Positions 5,962 through 8,663 of a DNA stretch of 8,663 nt are shown here, piece by piece (position 1 is the stretch's first letter; the number at the start of each line of letters is the position of its first letter). A program made the position numbers and the translations under genes. This stretch comes from an uncultured Polymorphobacter sp. (lineage in GTDB: Bacteria; Pseudomonadota; Alphaproteobacteria; Sphingomonadales; Sphingomonadaceae), in NCBI GenBank assembly GCA_937894055.1, contig CALDHQ010000110.1, positions 1 to 8,663 on the forward strand, read 5' to 3'. Below the pieces are notes generated by a model. That model searched no databases and was not told the origin of the DNA. It saw only the letters and a list, made by a program, of their open reading frames with translations.

Positions 5962-7518
5962 TTGTCGGGACCAAAGCCGATTTCGCGATTCTCCATCATA
6001 GTGTTGGCGACGACGGTACTGGCAGCAGCGCCGGCGTTCGGCGCACCTGTCAAAGCAACCGCGCCCGACCTGCGCAGCATCATCGCCGCGCAACAGAAGC
6101 AGATCGACGCGCTGGCGGCCGAGGTCGCCGCGCTGCGCGCGCAGCAGCTAAAGGCGCAATCCGTCGCGCCAGTGACCGCCGGCCAGCCGGCCATCACGAA
6201 CACCCAACTCAAAGCGCAGCAGGCACAGATTGATTCGGTCAGCGCCAAGGTCGACCAAAATGCCCCGGCCTGGCGTGGCGGCCCGCAGTTCAATGGCAAC
6301 GGCTGGTCGTTCAAACCCGGCGGTGAAATCCAGTATGACTTCGGCTATGTTTCGAACCCGGGCAACGCCCTTGCCACGTCCAACCTCGGCTACAACGGCT
6401 TCGTCCGCCGGCTCATGGTGTCGGCACAGGGCGACGTCCCTGGCGGTTTCACATACAGCATAAACCTGAATTTTGCCGGTGGCGTCGTCGGCTATGAGGA
6501 CGTCATCCTCGCCTATCAGCCCGCCAATTCGAAATGGTCGGCGCAGATCGGCTACATGATTCCGTTCAACGGCCTCGATAACATGACGAGCAACGAGTTC
6601 ACCTCGTTCGTCGAATCCTCACAGTTCCAGGACGCGTGGAGCAATGGCCGACGCATCGGCGCGGCGGTCGGCTACACGACCGGCACCTGGCTGATCAATG
6701 CCGGACTGTTCAACGGCGCCATCAACACACTGGCGACGAACACCGATTGGCAGACGGCGGTACGCGGCGTCTATTTTCCCCGGACGTTGGGCGGCCAGCT
6801 GCATTTCGGCGCGAGCTATCAGTACCGCAAGGCGCTCGTGTCGGCGCAGGGCAATCTCTATCAGGCGCGCCCGTTCACCGAAACGACGAGCGTGCGCTTT
6901 GTCGGTACCGGGCCAGCGAACAACACCGGCACCATCGCGTCAGGCATCGCGGTCTCGGGCGACCAGATCTTTGGCGCCGAACTCGCCGGCATCTGGGGAC
7001 CGCTGCATGTCGCGTCAGAAGCGCAGTACCTCAAGGTCGCGGCGATCAAGCCCGGCCAAGTCCTGCCGCCGGGCCAGGCTTCGACCGGCCAGCGCCTGCT
7101 CAATGACCCGTCGTTCTTCTCGGTCTATGGCGAAGTCGGCTATTGGCTCACCGGCGAAACCCGTGGCTACAGCAAGGGCGAGTTTGCCCGCACCAATATC
7201 CGGAATCCATTCGACAAGGGCGGCTGGGGTGGCCTGCAGCTGGTCGGCCGAATCGACTACCTCAACCTGACCAAATGGGTCGGCGGTACCGGTGCCGGCA
7301 TTGTTGCGGGTACGCTCAACGGCGGCCAGCAGACCGGCTACCAGCTGGCGCTCAACTGGTGGCCGACCGATTACGTGCGCTTCACCACCCAATATGACCG
7401 GGCGCAGATTGTCGGTGGCCCGAATGCCGGCGCGGTCGATCCGGCCAGCACCTCGCTGCTCACCGACCGCTCGTACGGCGTCAATGTCGTGACGTTGCGC
7501 GCGCAGCTCGACTTCTAA
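5962..7518 (+). CDS. OprP/OprO-family porin, copy 3 (no ATG start; duplicate of porin 2)
   Basis: The product is nearly collinear with porin 2 from the coiled coil (PDLRSIIAAQQKQIDALAAE) to the final QLDF, with an intact frame of 518 codons. The start is a problem. The frame is closed by TGA at 5947-5949, and no ATG occurs between that stop and the conserved region. TTG 5962 is the best choice because it gives a plausible signal peptide (MSGPKPISRFSIIVLATTVL to PAFG, with Lys5 and Arg9), but no Shine-Dalgarno sequence precedes it. GTG 6001 would leave no positive N-region. No promoter stands out either, so expression may depend on read-through from porin 2, or the gene may be poorly translated. 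The undamaged reading frame argues that it is or was recently functional. Confidence 0.8.
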   Translation: MSGPKPISRFSIIVLATTVLAAAPAFGAPVKATAPDLRSIIAAQQKQIDALAAEVAALRAQQLKAQSVAPVTAGQPAITNTQLKAQQAQIDSVSAKVDQNAPAWRGGPQFNGNGWSFKPGGEIQYDFGYVSNPGNALATSNLGYNGFVRRLMVSAQGDVPGGFTYSINLNFAGGVVGYEDVILAYQPANSKWSAQIGYMIPFNGLDNMTSNEFTSFVESSQFQDAWSNGRRIGAAVGYTTGTWLINAGLFNGAINTLATNTDWQTAVRGVYFPRTLGGQLHFGASYQYRKALVSAQGNLYQARPFTETTSVRFVGTGPANNTGTIASGIAVSGDQIFGAELAGIWGPLHVASEAQYLKVAAIKPGQVLPPGQASTGQRLLNDPSFFSVYGEVGYWLTGETRGYSKGEFARTNIRNPFDKGGWGGLQLVGRIDYLNLTKWVGGTGAGIVAGTLNGGQQTGYQLALNWWPTDYVRFTTQYDRAQIVGGPNAGAVDPASTSLLTDRSYGVNVVTLRAQLDF

Positions 7519-7784
7519 TCGAACCCTGGCGGCGGCGTATGCGCGTCGCCGTCATGGCCCGACCGCGCGCTGACGAACACCAGCCCCATCAGCGCGCCGG
7601 CGAGCATGATGGACAGTCCGATACCGAGTGCGACCGCGATCAGCATGTGCAGGCGAATCGGCGCACCACTGACGATCAACGCGGTGATGGCGGCGACAAC
7701 GGCAACAACTGCGGTGATGGCGGTCCAGCGCATCAGTTGACGGAAGCGCTGCCAATGGTCGCGCGCCGGTTCGCCGTGTTCCAT
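7515..7784 (-). CDS. Small two-helix inner-membrane protein of unknown function
   Basis: The 89-residue product has a short charged N-terminus (MEHGEPARDHWQRFRQLMR), a transmembrane helix at about 20-39, a short loop with APIRLH, a second helix at about 46-72 rich in Gly/Leu/Met, and a soluble tail with SARSGHDGD. I recognise the general look of small conserved alphaproteobacterial membrane proteins but no function. The frame remains open to 8054; ATG 7784 is chosen because the segment after it is protein-like and a weak AGGG precedes it. ATG 7817 or 7733 are alternatives. Its TAG overlaps the porin 3 TAA by 4 bases (7515-7518), an end-to-end overlap, and its last codons lie in an inverted repeat. 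Confidence 0.65.
   Translation of the reverse strand: MEHGEPARDHWQRFRQLMRWTAITAVVAVVAAITALIVSGAPIRLHMLIAVALGIGLSIMLAGALMGLVFVSARSGHDGDAHTPPPGFD
7524..7557. terminator. Decayed hairpin between porin 3 and the membrane protein gene
   Basis: Arms 7524-7537 and 7544-7557 pair over 14 positions with two G-T wobbles and one mismatch, around a 6-base loop. It is the counterpart of the perfect hairpin after porin 2 and lies wholly inside the C-terminal codons of the minus-strand gene. Confidence 0.45.
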
Positions 7785-7928
7785 GCCATTGAGCCCTGTT
7801 TGTGAAGACACGGCCATTGTGCAGGGTTCAGCGACCGGTGGCAATTTGCGCGCCCGTGGCGTGACGCCGCAACCGCCAGCCTTGCCAGCCGCGAATCGGG
7901 CTGACATGCCTGTCGCACTGCAAGCGAT

Positions 7929-7941
7929 GGAGTGACCCTTG
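7929..7941 (+). promoter_or_regulatory. Ribosome binding site supporting the TTG start at 7939
   Basis: GGAG at 7929-7932 lies 6 bases before TTG 7939-7941, a normal spacing. It decides the start of the chimeric frame, since no ATG is placed correctly for the dehalogenase N-terminus. The 154-bp gap 7785-7938 to the divergent membrane gene shows no clear promoter or repeat. Confidence 0.6.
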
Positions 7942-8004
7942 TCCGTAGTTCCCAAGGCGCTGGCCTTTGACGTGTTCGGCACGGTCGTCGATTGGCGGTC
8001 GAGC
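7939..8004 (+). other. Segment 1: N-terminus of a type II haloacid dehalogenase (HAD superfamily)
   Basis: Residues 5-22, PKALAFDVFGTVVDWRSS, are the catalytic loop signature of L-2-haloacid dehalogenase type II proteins. Asp11 in FDVFGT is the nucleophile that attacks the halogenated carbon. The normal protein is about 220-240 residues; here only the first strand and loop remain before the sequence changes family, so the cap and the later HAD motifs are missing. Confidence 0.85.
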
Positions 8005-8663
8005 ACGATCGCGGAGCTGACCGGCAAGCGGCATGATAATGTGATGGCGGACATCCGTAAGATGCTGTCTGAGCTTGGGCTTGATCCGGTGCTGGACTGT
8101 GTGAACGGGTATGTGCAGCGTGAACAAACCGGACCCGTGCGGACGGACGTGTGCTCGTTTCATGTCGATAGCGCGACGGCTGAGGCGGACACGTGGCTGT
8201 GCACCTACCACGGAGCTTCTTCGGAGGGTCTGCTCAACGAGGAGGCCATCGGCCGTGCGCTGGAAACCCTGCTCGGTGGTCGTCAGGTGACGCGCTTCAA
8301 ACGCGAGGGCAAGCAATACGACGTCATCGTGAAGCTCGAAGACAAAGACCGGCGGCAGCCGAACGATCTGACCTCGATCTATGTGCGCGGTTCGCGCGGT
8401 GATATCACGCAACTGTCGAATCTGGTGTCACTGACCGAAACGGTTGCGCCCAAGGAGCTCAACCACTTCAACCGTTTGCGCGCGGCAATCATTTCGGCGA
8501 ACGTGGCGCCGGGCTATACACTCTCGGAAGCGCTGGGCACGCTGGATCAGGCGGCGAACGAGGTGCTGACGCCGGATTATCAGACGGCGCTGGACGGGCA
8601 GTCGCGCGAATTCCTTGAATCAGGCAAGCAGCTTTACCTGATCTTCATTCTTGCGTTGGCATT
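7939..8663 (+). CDS. Chimeric open frame: dehalogenase / Rha-like / unknown / RND efflux pieces (runs off the right edge)
   Basis: A single frame without stops runs 241 codons from TTG 7939 to the end of the window. It does not correspond to one known protein. Residues 1-22 are the N-terminus of a type II haloacid dehalogenase, 24-48 match phage Rha/antirepressor proteins, 49-103 contain a CSFHVD...CTYHG segment of another family, and 104-241 are the second porter region of an RND efflux pump ending at the start of a transmembrane helix. The segments are listed separately. Each is a fragment lacking most of its parent domain, so no enzyme activity can be expected from the first three. Either several gene pieces were joined in frame in the genome, or contig ends were wrongly merged. 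If the frame is real, the product would be a headless RND fragment with a foreign N-terminus. Confidence 0.7.
   Translation, partial: MSVVPKALAFDVFGTVVDWRSSTIAELTGKRHDNVMADIRKMLSELGLDPVLDCVNGYVQREQTGPVRTDVCSFHVDSATAEADTWLCTYHGASSEGLLNEEAIGRALETLLGGRQVTRFKREGKQYDVIVKLEDKDRRQPNDLTSIYVRGSRGDITQLSNLVSLTETVAPKELNHFNRLRAAIISANVAPGYTLSEALGTLDQAANEVLTPDYQTALDGQSREFLESGKQLYLIFILALA
8008..8082 (+). other. Segment 2: phage Rha / antirepressor-like N-terminal piece
   Basis: Residues 24-48 (IAELTGKRHDNVMADIRK, then MLSELGL) carry the 'IAE.TGK.H..V..DI..ML.EL' pattern found in phage-encoded Rha-family regulatory proteins and KilAC antirepressors, where it forms a DNA-binding helical motif. The rest of that domain is absent. 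Nothing else phage-like lies in the window. Confidence 0.75.
8083..8247 (+). other. Segment 3: unrecognised family piece with CSFHVD and CTYHG motifs
   Basis: Residues 49-103 include VNGYVQREQTGPVRTDVCSF, then HVD, DTWLCTYHG and SEGLLNEEA. The FHxD...CTYxG arrangement recalls DUF1826-like proteins, but I cannot assign it with confidence. The two Cys and the His/Asp could be metal ligands in the parent family. It has no similarity in kind to the segments on either side. Confidence 0.45.
8248..8663 (+). other. Segment 4: RND efflux pump permease, C-terminal porter region (truncated both ends)
   Basis: Residues 104-241 match AcrB/MexB-type RND permeases: IGRALETLLGGRQVTRFK, GKQYDVIV, IYVRG, QLSNLVSLTETVAPKELNHF, NRLRAA, APGYTLSEAL, GQSREFLESG and the start of a membrane helix LYLIFILALA. 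In full pumps of about 1040 residues this corresponds roughly to the porter domain of the second half, up to the helix that follows it. The first 700 or so residues, including the proton-relay helix TM4, are missing. The remainder presumably continues beyond the right edge. Confidence 0.9.

Noticed and set aside
5808..6314. A minus-strand frame ending in the same PPSGFD-like tail as the membrane protein
   Set aside because: Only the last few codons resemble the membrane gene, explained by the duplicated 19 bases; the rest is antisense to porin 3 and lacks membrane helices.
7828..8412. A 194-codon minus-strand frame opposite the chimeric region
   Set aside because: All four segments on the + strand match known family patterns, whereas the minus frame looks like none.

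Overview
The window looks like chromosomal DNA from a GC-rich alphaproteobacterium, most likely a sphingomonad. This is inferred from the high GC, the acidic/Asn-Gly-Arg-rich tail that resembles alphaproteobacterial DUF4167 proteins, and three OprP/OprO-type porins with an N-terminal coiled coil. No rRNA, tRNA, CRISPR array or insertion sequence is visible.

Layout. (1) 1-1019, + strand: the 3' end of a low-complexity, probably RNA-binding protein, then 2 bp later a flavin-binding PNPOx-family protein; the two are probably co-transcribed. (2) 1020-2897: a porin (porin 1, 1201-2835) preceded by three CTGTCAT-like repeats at exact 11-bp spacing, a strong PHO-box candidate, and followed by a classic intrinsic terminator. 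(3) 2913-3980, - strand: a periplasmic sulfate-binding protein of the Sbp/CysP family, tail-to-tail with porin 1, with no ABC permease or ATPase gene beside it in the window. (4) 3981-4254: a divergent control region with a candidate promoter on each strand and a dyad overlapping the sbp promoter. (5) 4255-7518: two very similar porins in tandem (porins 2 and 3). (6) 7515-7784, - strand: a small two-helix membrane protein whose stop codon overlaps that of porin 3. (7) 7939-8663, + strand: an open frame running off the end that is a patchwork of pieces from four unrelated families.

How the genes fit together. OprP-type porins are anion-selective outer-membrane trimers. Porin 1 appears wired to phosphate starvation by its PHO box. 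Porin 2 diverges from a sulfate-binding protein, suggesting that it admits sulfate. Porin 3 looks like a tandem-duplication product of porin 2: it has no in-frame ATG and no Shine-Dalgarno sequence, while porin 2 is followed by a short copy of the sequence found after porin 3, where that sequence encodes the last codons of the neighbouring membrane protein. This is what a tandem duplication with its breakpoint inside the porin signal-peptide region would leave.

The least ordinary part is the right edge. A single uninterrupted frame starts as a type II haloacid dehalogenase, changes after about 22 codons into a phage Rha/antirepressor-like helix segment, then into a piece of an unrecognised family, and then into the second half of an RND efflux pump. 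It is either a real chimeric gene or an assembly chimera, and it needs read-level verification before any biology is drawn from it.
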